This document shows, one piece after another, positions 56,964-64,000 of a DNA stretch of 64,000 nt. A program made the translations under genes and the position numbers. Every line of letters begins with the position of its first letter. Positions within the stretch are counted from its first letter, which is position 1. A model generated the notes under the pieces. The model saw only the letters and a program-made list of their open reading frames with translations. It was not told where the DNA came from and did not search any database. The DNA is from an uncultured Opitutaceae bacterium (GTDB lineage: Bacteria; Verrucomicrobiota; Verrucomicrobiia; Opitutales; Opitutaceae), in the NCBI GenBank assembly GCA_903891325.1, contig CAITEC010000023.1, forward strand, positions 1 to 64,000, given 5' to 3'.

Positions 56964-57664
56964 GGATGAACGGCCGCCATTGCGGCGAGTGCGCCGCGGA
57001 CGCGAACCACCTCGTCGGCGGGCGTCGCGCCCGCGTGAAAGATCGCCGAGGTCCCGCCCACGAGCAGGGAGGCGCCCCGGTCCAGCAGCGCGGGAATGCG
57101 GGACAGGCCGACCGCGCCGTCGACCTGGATCCTCGCCCGGGAGCCCGTCGATCGGATCAGGGCCGCGAGTTCGTCCAGCTTGGGCAGGACCGACTCGATG
57201 AAGGACTGGCCGGCAAAGCCGGGCTCGACGGTCATCACGCAGACCAGGTCGAGCGCGCGGATCGCCGGCGCGAGGACCGAGACCGGTGTGGCCGGATTGA
57301 TTGCCGCGCCGGCCTTCCGGCCCGTTTTCCGGATCGCCTCCACCGCGACCGCCAGATCCGCCGCGGCTTCCGCATGGATCGTGATCGAGTCCGCGCCGGC
57401 CGCCGCGAAGGCGGCGATGTGCCGTTCGGGATGGACGACCATGAGGTGGGCGTCAAAGGGCCTCCGCGTGGCGGGCCGCAGCGCCCGCATCTGGTCGGCG
57501 CCCAGGGCGAAGTTCCTCACGAAGGAACCGTCCATGACGTCGAAATGAAAGAAGTCTATCCCCGCCCGGTCCAGGTCGACCACGACCCGCCGAAGGTCCC
57601 CCTGGTCCGCGCACATCAGGGACGCCCCCAGCTCAACCGCGGCCGCATTGACCAGGCCTGGCAT
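56960..57664 (-). CDS. rpe: Ribulose-phosphate 3-epimerase
   Basis: This 234-residue TIM barrel contains ASLMCADQGDL, DFFHFDVMDGSFVRNF (metal-binding His and Asp), PFDAHLMV, VCVMTVEPGFAGQSF (catalytic Asp replaced by the VEPGF motif as usual) and QVDGAV. It interconverts ribulose-5-phosphate and xylulose-5-phosphate, or a related keto-pentose phosphate. N-terminal metal ligand D is in position. It lies 11 bases downstream of the PhyH gene on the same strand, and overlaps ribokinase. Given the context it may be a specialised copy and not the housekeeping enzyme. Confidence 0.88.
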   Translation of the reverse strand: MPGLVNAAAVELGASLMCADQGDLRRVVVDLDRAGIDFFHFDVMDGSFVRNFALGADQMRALRPATRRPFDAHLMVVHPERHIAAFAAAGADSITIHAEAAADLAVAVEAIRKTGRKAGAAINPATPVSVLAPAIRALDLVCVMTVEPGFAGQSFIESVLPKLDELAALIRSTGSRARIQVDGAVGLSRIPALLDRGASLLVGGTSAIFHAGATPADEVVRVRGALAAMAAVHP

Positions 57665-57675
57665 CGCGGGCGGCC

Positions 57676-58491
57676 CTAGGCCTTGGCGGCGCCGACATCC
57701 TCCACACTGACGGCCTTGAAGGCCGGGCGCCCGTAGCGCTGCGCCGGCTTGCGCCCCTCGGGGTTGTGGTGGAACCGGTCGACCCCGCGCGCCAGGTAGG
57801 CCTTGAAATTGGGGTTCACCGAAAGGTCGTTTTTGACCTCCGTGGTGCTGTACCTGAGGGTGAGCCCGGCCCGGCGGCGATCCGACGGGTTCGCAGGCGA
57901 ACCGTGCACGGCCCGGTCGTCGTGGAGCGAGACCTCCCCGGCCTTGAGCGTGAATTGCACCGCGGTGTCCTCCCGAAAACTGCCGCCCTCAAGTTCGAGC
58001 AGGAGGACGGAGTCAGTCTGGGTCGAGCGCTTGTGCGTGATGATGCCGGAAGCGTGGGAACCGGGGATGATCTTCATGGCACCGTTCACCGCATCCACGT
58101 CGTCGAAGGCGAGCCAGACGGTTACCGTGCGGCCCTGGGGCGCCATGGGCCAGTAATAGGCGTCCTGATGCCAGCCCACAACGGCGGTCGTGCGGGGATC
58201 CTTGATGAAGAAATTGCTGGCCCAGAGGTAGAAGTCCGGCCCGAGGATCCCCTCGACCAGGTCGAGGATCTTCGGGTTCATGGCGATATCGTACAGGTAG
58301 AGGCTCTCCTCGTGCCACTCCCGGATGTCCTTGGACGACTCGCCGGGCTTGAGCAGCGCCAGCAGCGGGGGAAGGTCCGCGTTGATCCGCCGCATTTCGT
58401 CGGCCGAATAGATCGCGGGCAGCCCGATCACGTAGCCGTTCTTGTGGTAAAATTCCTTCTGCTCCTCGCTGAGGCGGTGGGTCGGGCTCAT
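57676..58491 (-). CDS. Phytanoyl-CoA dioxygenase family protein
   Basis: With the start at 58491 (271 residues) it has iron ligands H108 and D110 in VGWHQDAYYW, distal His in SLHDDRAVHGSPAN, and RRRAGLTLRYS for 2-oxoglutarate. The N-terminal FYHKNGYVIGLPAIYS and the IIPGSHASG loop complete the family pattern. A longer frame to 58761 exists but would cross the promoter of the divergent BlaI gene and adds no conserved sequence. It starts the PhyH-rpe-rbsK operon, so oxidation of a sugar phosphate or derived compound is plausible. Confidence 0.86.
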   Translation of the reverse strand: MSPTHRLSEEQKEFYHKNGYVIGLPAIYSADEMRRINADLPPLLALLKPGESSKDIREWHEESLYLYDIAMNPKILDLVEGILGPDFYLWASNFFIKDPRTTAVVGWHQDAYYWPMAPQGRTVTVWLAFDDVDAVNGAMKIIPGSHASGIITHKRSTQTDSVLLLELEGGSFREDTAVQFTLKAGEVSLHDDRAVHGSPANPSDRRRAGLTLRYSTTEVKNDLSVNPNFKAYLARGVDRFHHNPEGRKPAQRYGRPAFKAVSVEDVGAAKA

Positions 58492-58581
58492 TTTTTGGGT
58501 GGGAACCCCGGATCGTAGCCAATCCCCCGCCCGCTGCAAGCCGTCACGACGAGGTAGCTTGAGACGGAATTCATTATTATG

Positions 58582-58619
58582 TTTACAATCGTAATCATTT
58601 CTGCGTTTACATCTGTCAA
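58582..58619 (+). promoter_or_regulatory. Two TACA/TGT-type dyads, candidate BlaI operator and promoter
   Basis: TTTACAATCGTAA (58582-58594) and TTTACATCTGTCAA (58606-58619) lie just upstream of and at the BlaI-type gene start. Known BlaI operators are dyads with TACA/TGTA half-sites, and both sites match this partly (TAC-N4-GTA; TACA-N2-TGT). They are in the divergent region with the PhyH gene at 58491. Autorepression is inferred. Confidence 0.4.
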
Positions 58620-58996
58620 TGGAGCTTCCGCGCATATCCGACGCCGAGTGGGAAGTGATGAAGGTGGTCTGGAGGCAGGCCCCCTGTTCAGCCCACGACG
58701 TGGTCTCGGCGCTTGCATCCTCCAAGACCTGGAGTGCGGCGACAATCAAGACCCTCCTCAACCGCCTTCATTCGAAAGGCGCCCTGCGGTTCGAGAAGGT
58801 TGGAAAGTCATACCTCTACCATCCCGCATTCACCGAGGACCGGCTCCGCTCAGCCGAGGCTGAGTCCTTCGTCGACCGCGTCTTCGACGGCTCGCTCTCA
58901 CCCATGATCGCGCATTTCGCCCGCTCGAAGAAATTGAGCGAAAAAGACCTCGACGAACTGGAGCGGATACTCCGGAAGGGAAGGACGCGCCAATGA
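58619..58996 (+). CDS. blaI: BlaI/MecI family transcriptional repressor
   Basis: This 125-residue protein is a complete penicillinase repressor: RISDAEWEVMKVVW, winged helix with WSAATIKTLLNRLHSKGAL and FEKVGKSYLYHPAF, then a C-terminal dimerisation helix. In BlaI/BlaR1 systems it represses its operon until it is cleaved on the signal from the sensor. Its stop overlaps the BlaR1-type gene by four bases (ATGA). Real ligand and regulon unknown; downstream genes are a beta-lactamase-like hydrolase and an ABC exporter. Confidence 0.9.
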   Translation: MELPRISDAEWEVMKVVWRQAPCSAHDVVSALASSKTWSAATIKTLLNRLHSKGALRFEKVGKSYLYHPAFTEDRLRSAEAESFVDRVFDGSLSPMIAHFARSKKLSEKDLDELERILRKGRTRQ

Positions 58997-60315
58997 GCCT
59001 CCTGTTCGATCTGACGCTCCGCGGCTCGATTGCGGCGCTGGTTGTCATCGCCCTCGACCGAATCGCGTCGGGGATGATGGCCGGGCGGTCGCGGCGCTGG
59101 TGGTGGTGCTTCATCCCCATCGCATTCCTTGTCCCGCTGCGGGTTCCCATGCTTCCGGGGCCCAGCCGCCTCCCGGCCGTCGCGATGGCGTGGAACCACA
59201 CATTGATGAAGATCCCCAACGGGGTCACCTCGGCCGGCCAGACCGGAACCGGCCACGCCTTCCTCGCTGAGGGACTTTGGTTGATCGGCGCCATCGCCTA
59301 CGTCGCCCTCGTGGCAGTCCAGACCGCCCGCGCCTCGCGCCGGTGGTCCCGAGAGCGCCTGTCCACCGACCACGCGCTCCTCGAGCTCCTGGAGGACTGC
59401 AAGGCGGAGACGGGCGTGACCGCACCGATCGGTCTGGTGATTTCGAATTCCGTGCCTTCCCCTGCAATCATGGGCTGGCTGCGCCCCCGGATACTGATCC
59501 CCGCTTCGCTCGCGGATTCCGCGCATATAGGGGAAATGCGGCCGATAATGCTGCACGAATTGGCCCACTTCCGCTGGTACGACGTGCCCTTCAGCTGGTT
59601 GCTCACCGTCGTTCGCGCGGCCCACTGGTTCAATCCGCTCGCTCACGCTGCAGCATTCGCCTGGGCTCGCTTCCGCGAGGAGGCGGCGGACGAAGCCGCG
59701 ATGAAATGGATGCGCGACGATTCCGGCCAAGCCTATGGAATGGCCCTGATGCAAACCCTTCGCCAGACCCGGAACGGCTCGGTTCCCTTTGGCTCGCTGG
59801 CCATCGTCGAATCCGTCGGACAACTCAAAAGGAGAATCACAATGATCAACCGTTGCAAGGATAGGGCGCCTCGAATTCTGCTTGCGGCCTTGGTTTCACT
59901 TCTGCTGACCGTTGTGGTTTTTTCGAAGGCGGCCCACGCGGTTGGCAGCGCCACAGGCGACCAGAAAGCCGCGGTTTTTTCCGGGATTAAAACCTGGCTG
60001 GCGGAGGTGGACGGCGGAAAGTACGCACTAAGCTGGACGGATGCCTCCAGCCTGTTCAAAACGCAGGTTGGTTCCGACAAGTGGGTTGAGATGTTGACCG
60101 ACGTGAGGGCTCCTTTGGGAAAGTGCGTCCAGCGCGCGAAGGTATCGTTCGCCTTTGAAAAGAATCCGGACCCGAAGGGTGTCATCAAGGGAGATTTCGC
60201 GATGGTGCAATTCGAGTCATCCTTCGAAAATATGAAGCACGCCGTGGAGACCGTCGCCTTTTTCAAGGAGGCGGACGGAACCTGGAAGGCTGCCGGCTAC
60301 GTGATCCGCCCTTAA
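58993..60315 (+). CDS. BlaR1-type M56 membrane metallopeptidase with C-terminal DUF4019 domain
   Basis: The 440-residue protein has helices near the N-terminus and at ~95-112 and ~296-318, and the M56 zinc motif HELAH (188-192) with a downstream acidic REEAADEA (228-235). Unlike BlaR1 it lacks a penicillin-binding sensor domain with SxxK. The C-terminal extracytoplasmic ~110 residues (WLAEVDGGKYALSWTDASSL, KWVEMLTDVRAPLGK, FSFENMKHAVETVAFFKEADGTW-type) match DUF4019. The ligand sensed is therefore probably not a beta-lactam in the classical way. It would cleave the repressor on signalling. Confidence 0.8.
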   Translation: MSLLFDLTLRGSIAALVVIALDRIASGMMAGRSRRWWWCFIPIAFLVPLRVPMLPGPSRLPAVAMAWNHTLMKIPNGVTSAGQTGTGHAFLAEGLWLIGAIAYVALVAVQTARASRRWSRERLSTDHALLELLEDCKAETGVTAPIGLVISNSVPSPAIMGWLRPRILIPASLADSAHIGEMRPIMLHELAHFRWYDVPFSWLLTVVRAAHWFNPLAHAAAFAWARFREEAADEAAMKWMRDDSGQAYGMALMQTLRQTRNGSVPFGSLAIVESVGQLKRRITMINRCKDRAPRILLAALVSLLLTVVVFSKAAHAVGSATGDQKAAVFSGIKTWLAEVDGGKYALSWTDASSLFKTQVGSDKWVEMLTDVRAPLGKCVQRAKVSFAFEKNPDPKGVIKGDFAMVQFESSFENMKHAVETVAFFKEADGTWKAAGYVIRP

Positions 60316-60349
60316 GGATCCGGCAATTGCGTTCGAAGCGGTTTCACGC

Positions 60350-61748
60350 ATGAAAATCTTCCTTTTGTCGGCCGTGGTGGCGCTAATTTCGCAAATCCCA
60401 AGCGCCAGCGCCCAGCCTCCTTCCGTTCTGCCGACACCGTCGGACGCGGACATCCGGCGCATCCTGGTCAGACGGATTGACGTGGAGAAACAGGGCATCG
60501 GGATCGTCGTCGGCATCGTTTCTCCCGCTGGTCGCCGCATTGTCGCCTATGGAAGCCCTGGGGTTGGCGACAAGCGTCCGCTGGATGGCGACACCCTATT
60601 CGAGATCGGCTCGATGACCAAGGTCTTCACGTCGCTGATCCTGATGGACATGGTGCAGAAACACGAAGTTTCTCTCGACGACCCGGTTTCAAAATTCCTG
60701 CCTGCGTCCGTCAATGTGCCGGAAAGGGCCGGAAGGAAAATAACTCTCCGGGACCTGTCGACTCAGACCTCCGGTTTGCCCCGAATGCCGACGAATTTCC
60801 ATCCAAGGGATCCGGGCAATCCGTACGCCGACTACACCGAAGATCGACTCTTCAGCTACCTCTCGGCTTATACCCTGCCGCGGGACATCGGCAGCATATA
60901 CGAGTACTCCAACGTGGGAGTGGGGTTGCTGGGGACGGCTCTTGGACGAAAGGCGGGCGAAAGCTACGAATCGATGGTCCCGAATCCTGGGTGTGCTCGG
61001 GATGAATGATACGGCTGTGGCGCTTTCCCCGCGTTTGAAGTCCCGGTTGGCGATTGGACACAATACCGCCCTGAAGCCAGTCCGAAACTGGGACTTCAGT
61101 GCGCTGGCCGGCGCAGGGGCGCTGCGTTCAACCGCCAACGATATGCTCACGTTTCTTGCGGCAAATCTGGATTTGGTAAAATCCCCGCTGGCGCCGGCCA
61201 TGGCTGCAGAGGTTTCCGCTCGCAGACCCACGCTGACCCCGCATTTGGAAATCGCGTACGGCTGGCATGTGTTCACCTCAAACGGGAAGGTGATTTACTG
61301 GCACAACGGTCAGACAGCCGGCTATCATGGATTCATGGGATACGATCCCGCGACTCATGTTGGAGTCGTAATTCTGTCGAACGTCGGCTCCTTCACCGGC
61401 ATCGACGACCTTGGTCACCATCTTCTGGACCCGGCGGCGCCACTGGCCAAGTTCACCCCGCCCAAGACCCACATGGCAATTTCGGTTGATGAGAAAAGTC
61501 TCGAGCCATTTCCGGGAGAGTACCAGCTGGCGCCCAATTTCGTCATAACCGTTACGATGTCGGGAGACCACCTCTTCGCCCAGGCGACCGGTCAGATTCG
61601 GTTCGAGCTCTTTCCGGAGGGCCCCGGGATGTTCTTCGCAAAAGTCACTGAACTTGCGATCGTCTTCAAAACCGACGCAAAAGGTGTGACGACGGGCCTC
61701 ATTCTCCATCAGGCTGGAATGGATATGGCTGCCAAGCGCATCCCGTAG
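60350..61748 (+). pseudogene. Frameshifted class-C beta-lactamase-like serine hydrolase
   Basis: The first frame (60350-61009) encodes a signal peptide and the active-site Ser88-x-x-Lys91 in EIGSMTKV, and Tyr186-Ser-Asn188 in YEYSNVG, then stops after 219 residues. The second frame (open from within 60942 to 61748) continues the same protein from ILGVLGMNDTAVAL, and includes WHNGQTAGYHG, the third active-site box (HNG in place of KTG). The join lies near 60980: GESYESMV goes out of frame before ILGVLGMND, where homologs normally have a few more residues. A small deletion in the genome or an assembly error would explain this. An intact protein would be a penicillin-binding or esterase-type hydrolase. 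Confidence 0.75.
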
Positions 61749-61772
61749 CCTTCCAAGGCAAACATCGCCCGC

Positions 61773-62516
61773 GTGATTTCCACCCATCTGCTGACCAAGT
61801 CGTTCCAAGACAGGCGGCGCGGTGCCATCCTCGCGGTTGACGGGGTCTCGCTTGAGGTGCGTCCGGGCCAGATCTACGGCCTGCTTGGAGCCAATGGCGC
61901 GGGAAAGACGACCGTCATGCGGCTGCTGGCCACCCTCATCCGCCCGTCGGGCGGTTCCGCCACGGTCGGCGGGCATGACGTCGTGCGCGACGCGGCGGCC
62001 GTCCGATCCAAGGTCGGGTTTCTTGCCGCCAGCACCGCGCTGTACGGCCGCCTGACCGCGCGCGAGGTGATAACCTACTTCGGGGAGTTGAACGGCCTCG
62101 GCCGCGCGCAGCTCCGCGCGCGGATTGATCAGCTCGCCACCGACCTGGACATGCATGGCTTTCTGGACCGGCGCTGCGAGGGGCTCTCGACCGGAATGAA
62201 GCAAAAGACGTCGATTGCCCGCACGCTCGTGCATGATCCGGCCGTCATGATTTTCGACGAGCCCACGCTCGGTCTCGATGTCACCACGGCGCGGGCCATT
62301 GTTCAATTCGTCCGCAACTGCCGGGCCATGGGCAAGACCGTCATCTACTCCACCCACATGATGCACGAGGTTGAAAAGCTTTGCGACCGGATCGGCATCA
62401 TCCACGGCGGCCGCCTCCTTGCCGAGGGGACCCTGCAGGAACTCCGCCAGCGGACGGGGGAAGATGACATGGAAGAGGTGTTCATCAGGATCATCGGCCA
62501 AAGGGAGGCTCCATGA
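61773..62516 (+). CDS. ABC transporter ATP-binding protein (NatA-type)
   Basis: The 247-residue protein starts at GTG (61773) and has Walker [10 protein letters not shown] (39-47), signature [13 protein letters not shown], Walker [14 protein letters not shown] and the switch His in YSTHMMHE. The order and length fit ATPases of ABC-2 exporters of sodium or drugs (NatA-like). Its stop overlaps the permease gene start by four bases. With the BlaI-BlaR1 genes it may form a stress-responsive exporter operon. Confidence 0.88.
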   Translation: MISTHLLTKSFQDRRRGAILAVDGVSLEVRPGQIYGLLGANGAGKTTVMRLLATLIRPSGGSATVGGHDVVRDAAAVRSKVGFLAASTALYGRLTAREVITYFGELNGLGRAQLRARIDQLATDLDMHGFLDRRCEGLSTGMKQKTSIARTLVHDPAVMIFDEPTLGLDVTTARAIVQFVRNCRAMGKTVIYSTHMMHEVEKLCDRIGIIHGGRLLAEGTLQELRQRTGEDDMEEVFIRIIGQREAP

Positions 62517-63706
62517 GCCTGAAGTCGATCGCCGTCGTTTACCGAAAGGAATTGCGGGACCTGCTCCGGGACCGGCGCACCCTGCGCTCGATGGTTGTAT
62601 TTCCGCTGCTCATGATGCCCCTGATGATAGTCGGATTGGGGAAGGTCACCCGGGTCGTCGACGCCCGGGCGCGCGCGGAAATTCCCGCAATCCAGATCCA
62701 GGGCGGTGAGGACTCGCCGGGCGTGCTTGCGCGGCTTCGGTCCGACAACAAGCTGAGGATCGAGCCGTCGACCGCCGACTGGCGCCAGCTCATCGCAGAC
62801 AAGAAAATAAGGGCGGTCGTCGTGATACCCGCTCACTTTGAGGCGGACATCCGGGCGGGCGCCGAGTCGAGGATTTCAATATTCCAGTACGAGGGCGAAA
62901 TCCGCTCGGGAATTGCCGCAGCCGAACTGGAGGGGCTATTCCGGCGGTTGAGCGCGGAAACCGTGCAAGGGCGCCTGGCGGCACGCCGACTCCCGCCGAG
63001 CCTGATTCATCCATTTGAGATCCGAAGGGAGAACGCGGCCTCCCCCGAGAAAGTCACGGGAAACCGGATCGGAGGGCTCGTCCCCTATCTTATCCTGATC
63101 TTCTGCTTCGTGGGCGCCATCTATCCGGCCATCGACCTTTCCGCGGGAGAGAAGGAGCGCGGCACGATGGAAACCCTGCTGTGCTCGCCGGTGGGCCGGA
63201 CGGACATCGTGCTGGGAAAATTCCTGATGGTTCTCACAAGCTCGCTCGCCGCCGTGGCGCTTGCCTGCCTGTCGCTGGCGTTCAGCCTTCGTTTTGGGGG
63301 TATTGGCAAGGGTGCGGCGGAACTCGGGCTTACCCACGTCGACCCCGCCGGAGTCGCGGGCACGCTCGTGCTGATCCTGCCCGTTGCGGTGTTTTTCTCA
63401 GCCGCGATGTTCACCCTCGGCCTTTGTGCGCGCAATCATCGCGAGGCGTTGAGCTATCTCCAGCCCCTGATGTTTGTCATCGTCCTGCCCGCGGTGATCG
63501 GGATGATGCCCGGCATCGAGCTGAACACCCGGCTCGCCCTCGTTCCGATCCTGAATATTTCCCTCGCCTCCCGCGAAATGCTGACGGGCGCGTGGCACTG
63601 GCCCGAGCTTGCTCTCATTTTTGCCTCCACCACCGCCTACGCATCCGCCGCCCTTGCGGTTGCCGTGCGGATGTTTGGCCGCGAGTCCGTCGTCTTCCGG
63701 GTCTGA
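62513..63706 (+). CDS. ABC-2 type transporter permease (NatB-type)
   Basis: The 397-residue protein has one N-terminal membrane helix, an extracytoplasmic domain (~45-180), and five or so helices from ~185: YLILIFCFVGAIYPAIDLSA, GEKERGTMETLLCSPVGR (typical ABC-2 loop), VLTSSLAAVALACLSLAFSL and AGVAGTLVLILPVAVFFSA. It partners the ATPase before it. A GGGAGG Shine-Dalgarno site lies about nine bases before its ATG. The cargo is unknown (Na+, lipids or antibiotic in related systems). Confidence 0.88.
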   Translation: MSLKSIAVVYRKELRDLLRDRRTLRSMVVFPLLMMPLMIVGLGKVTRVVDARARAEIPAIQIQGGEDSPGVLARLRSDNKLRIEPSTADWRQLIADKKIRAVVVIPAHFEADIRAGAESRISIFQYEGEIRSGIAAAELEGLFRRLSAETVQGRLAARRLPPSLIHPFEIRRENAASPEKVTGNRIGGLVPYLILIFCFVGAIYPAIDLSAGEKERGTMETLLCSPVGRTDIVLGKFLMVLTSSLAAVALACLSLAFSLRFGGIGKGAAELGLTHVDPAGVAGTLVLILPVAVFFSAAMFTLGLCARNHREALSYLQPLMFVIVLPAVIGMMPGIELNTRLALVPILNISLASREMLTGAWHWPELALIFASTTAYASAALAVAVRMFGRESVVFRV

Positions 63707-63806
63707 CCTCAGCGTTCCGCCGGCCGGGTTGCGACGGAGCGTGCAGGCGGGCTCGAACGTGGTGATGAGGGACCGCGGGTTAATATTCGATCGGGCCTCC
63801 ATCCGT

Positions 63807-63898
63807 TGTAGCCGGGTCCCAGACCCCGGTGCTTGGGGTCCTATTTTCGATCCCCCGGCCTCCTTGAGGCCGGGCCGGGGTCTGGGACCCCGGCTACA
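63807..63898. repeat. REP/BIME-like element, shorter copy
   Basis: It starts TGTAGCCGGGTCCCAGACCC and ends ...GGGACCCCGGCTACA, the same arms as at 39032-39159 with a one-base deletion in the left arm. The inner sequence gcttggggtcctattttcga is nearly shared. It lies between the ABC-2 permease and the next gene start. Confidence 0.8.
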
Positions 63899-63934
63899 TC
63901 GGAGTCCACAGCCGTCACGTGCGTTGCTGTTGCC

Positions 63935-63940
63935 TATATA
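63935..63940 (+). promoter_or_regulatory. -10-like TATATA seven bases upstream of the last gene start
   Basis: TATATA is followed by seven bases and the ATG at 63948. This repeats the spacing seen at 4706. No -35 is recognised. Confidence 0.35.
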
Positions 63941-63947
63941 GAACGAG

Positions 63948-64000
63948 ATGACGCGAAAATCACTTGATCAATCCAGGCATAGTAATACGGTATTACCAAT
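63948..64000 (+). CDS. N-terminal fragment of a gene running off the right edge
   Basis: An ATG at 63948 opens a frame of 17 full codons (MTRKSLDQSRHSNTVLP) to the window end. It is preceded by a -10-like sequence but is too short for any family call. The AT-richer base composition differs from the genes before it, so it could belong to a transferred segment. Whether it is a true gene is uncertain. Confidence 0.35.
   Translation, partial: MTRKSLDQSRHSNTVLP

Noticed and set aside
57676..58761. Longer 361-residue form of the PhyH protein
   Set aside because: The extra N-terminus has no conserved sequence and overlaps the start of the well-supported BlaI gene; the ATG at 58491 begins the conserved region.

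Overview
The window is high-GC chromosomal DNA, except for an AT-richer first ~2.35 kb. It most likely comes from a member of Verrucomicrobiota close to Opitutaceae. The evidence is indirect: a TonB-dependent receptor with the LSPFEV-type plug start common in that group, a secreted NHL/Ig protein ending in two GGFNI/IRGIGPGLN-type modules often seen there, several phytanoyl-CoA dioxygenase-like and GxGYxYP proteins, and short palindromic and heptad-like intergenic repeats. No rRNA, tRNA or CRISPR array was recognised, and no gene-free stretch exceeds 300 bases.

Layout. 1-2350: AT-richer island, all genes on the minus strand, with a partial gene at the left edge (possibly an McrB-type restriction protein), small unknown ORFs, a duplicated short gene remnant and a small HUH/YxxK Rep-like protein. 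2352-5715: two members of a secreted family, a DUF433/DUF5615 toxin-antitoxin pair, and a REP-associated tyrosine transposase between 27-bp inverted repeats. 5791-15507: secreted NHL protein and GH4 alpha-galactosidase on the minus strand, facing a plus-strand run of sugar oxidation genes (Zn-dehydrogenase, SDR, 2-hydroxyacid dehydrogenase, fuconolactonase-like amidohydrolase) that leads into a TMTC-like membrane TPR protein. 15662-18463: AraC regulator divergent from a PhyH-type dioxygenase, then a methyltransferase.

18471-31011: nine tightly packed minus-strand genes in probable single-operon organisation (transcribed from 31011 downward): putative six-hairpin glycosidase, two TMTC-like membrane/TPR proteins, an LMF1-like protein, an FGE/SUMF1-like protein, a secreted paralog-family protein, a small lipocalin-like protein, a GxGYxYP protein and a PhyH dioxygenase. 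31245-39010: plus-strand genes for a TIM-barrel glycosidase-like protein, a PhyH enzyme, a Gfo/Idh/MocA oxidoreductase, an ABC half-transporter, a secreted unknown and a mutarotase-like protein. 39172-46861: minus-strand MetE-like protein, second GxGYxYP plus lipocalin-like pair, TonB-dependent receptor and LacI regulator.

46955-55843: a TIM-barrel isomerase divergent from a tightly coupled GH78 rhamnosidase, DUF6807, PLP enzyme, GH127 arabinofuranosidase and MFS transporter set, which points to use of rhamnose- and arabinose-containing plant glycans such as pectin side chains. 56043-58491: ribokinase, ribulose-phosphate 3-epimerase and a fourth PhyH enzyme. 58619-63706: BlaI/BlaR1-type regulators, a frameshifted class-C beta-lactamase-like hydrolase and an ABC-2 exporter pair. 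The window ends in a REP-like element and the start of one more gene.

Taken together, the window looks like a carbohydrate utilisation and cell-surface modification region of a saprophyte, with repeated modules. Shine-Dalgarno sequences are scarce. Several genes instead have a -10-like hexamer only 6-9 bases upstream of the start codon, which suggests leaderless transcripts.
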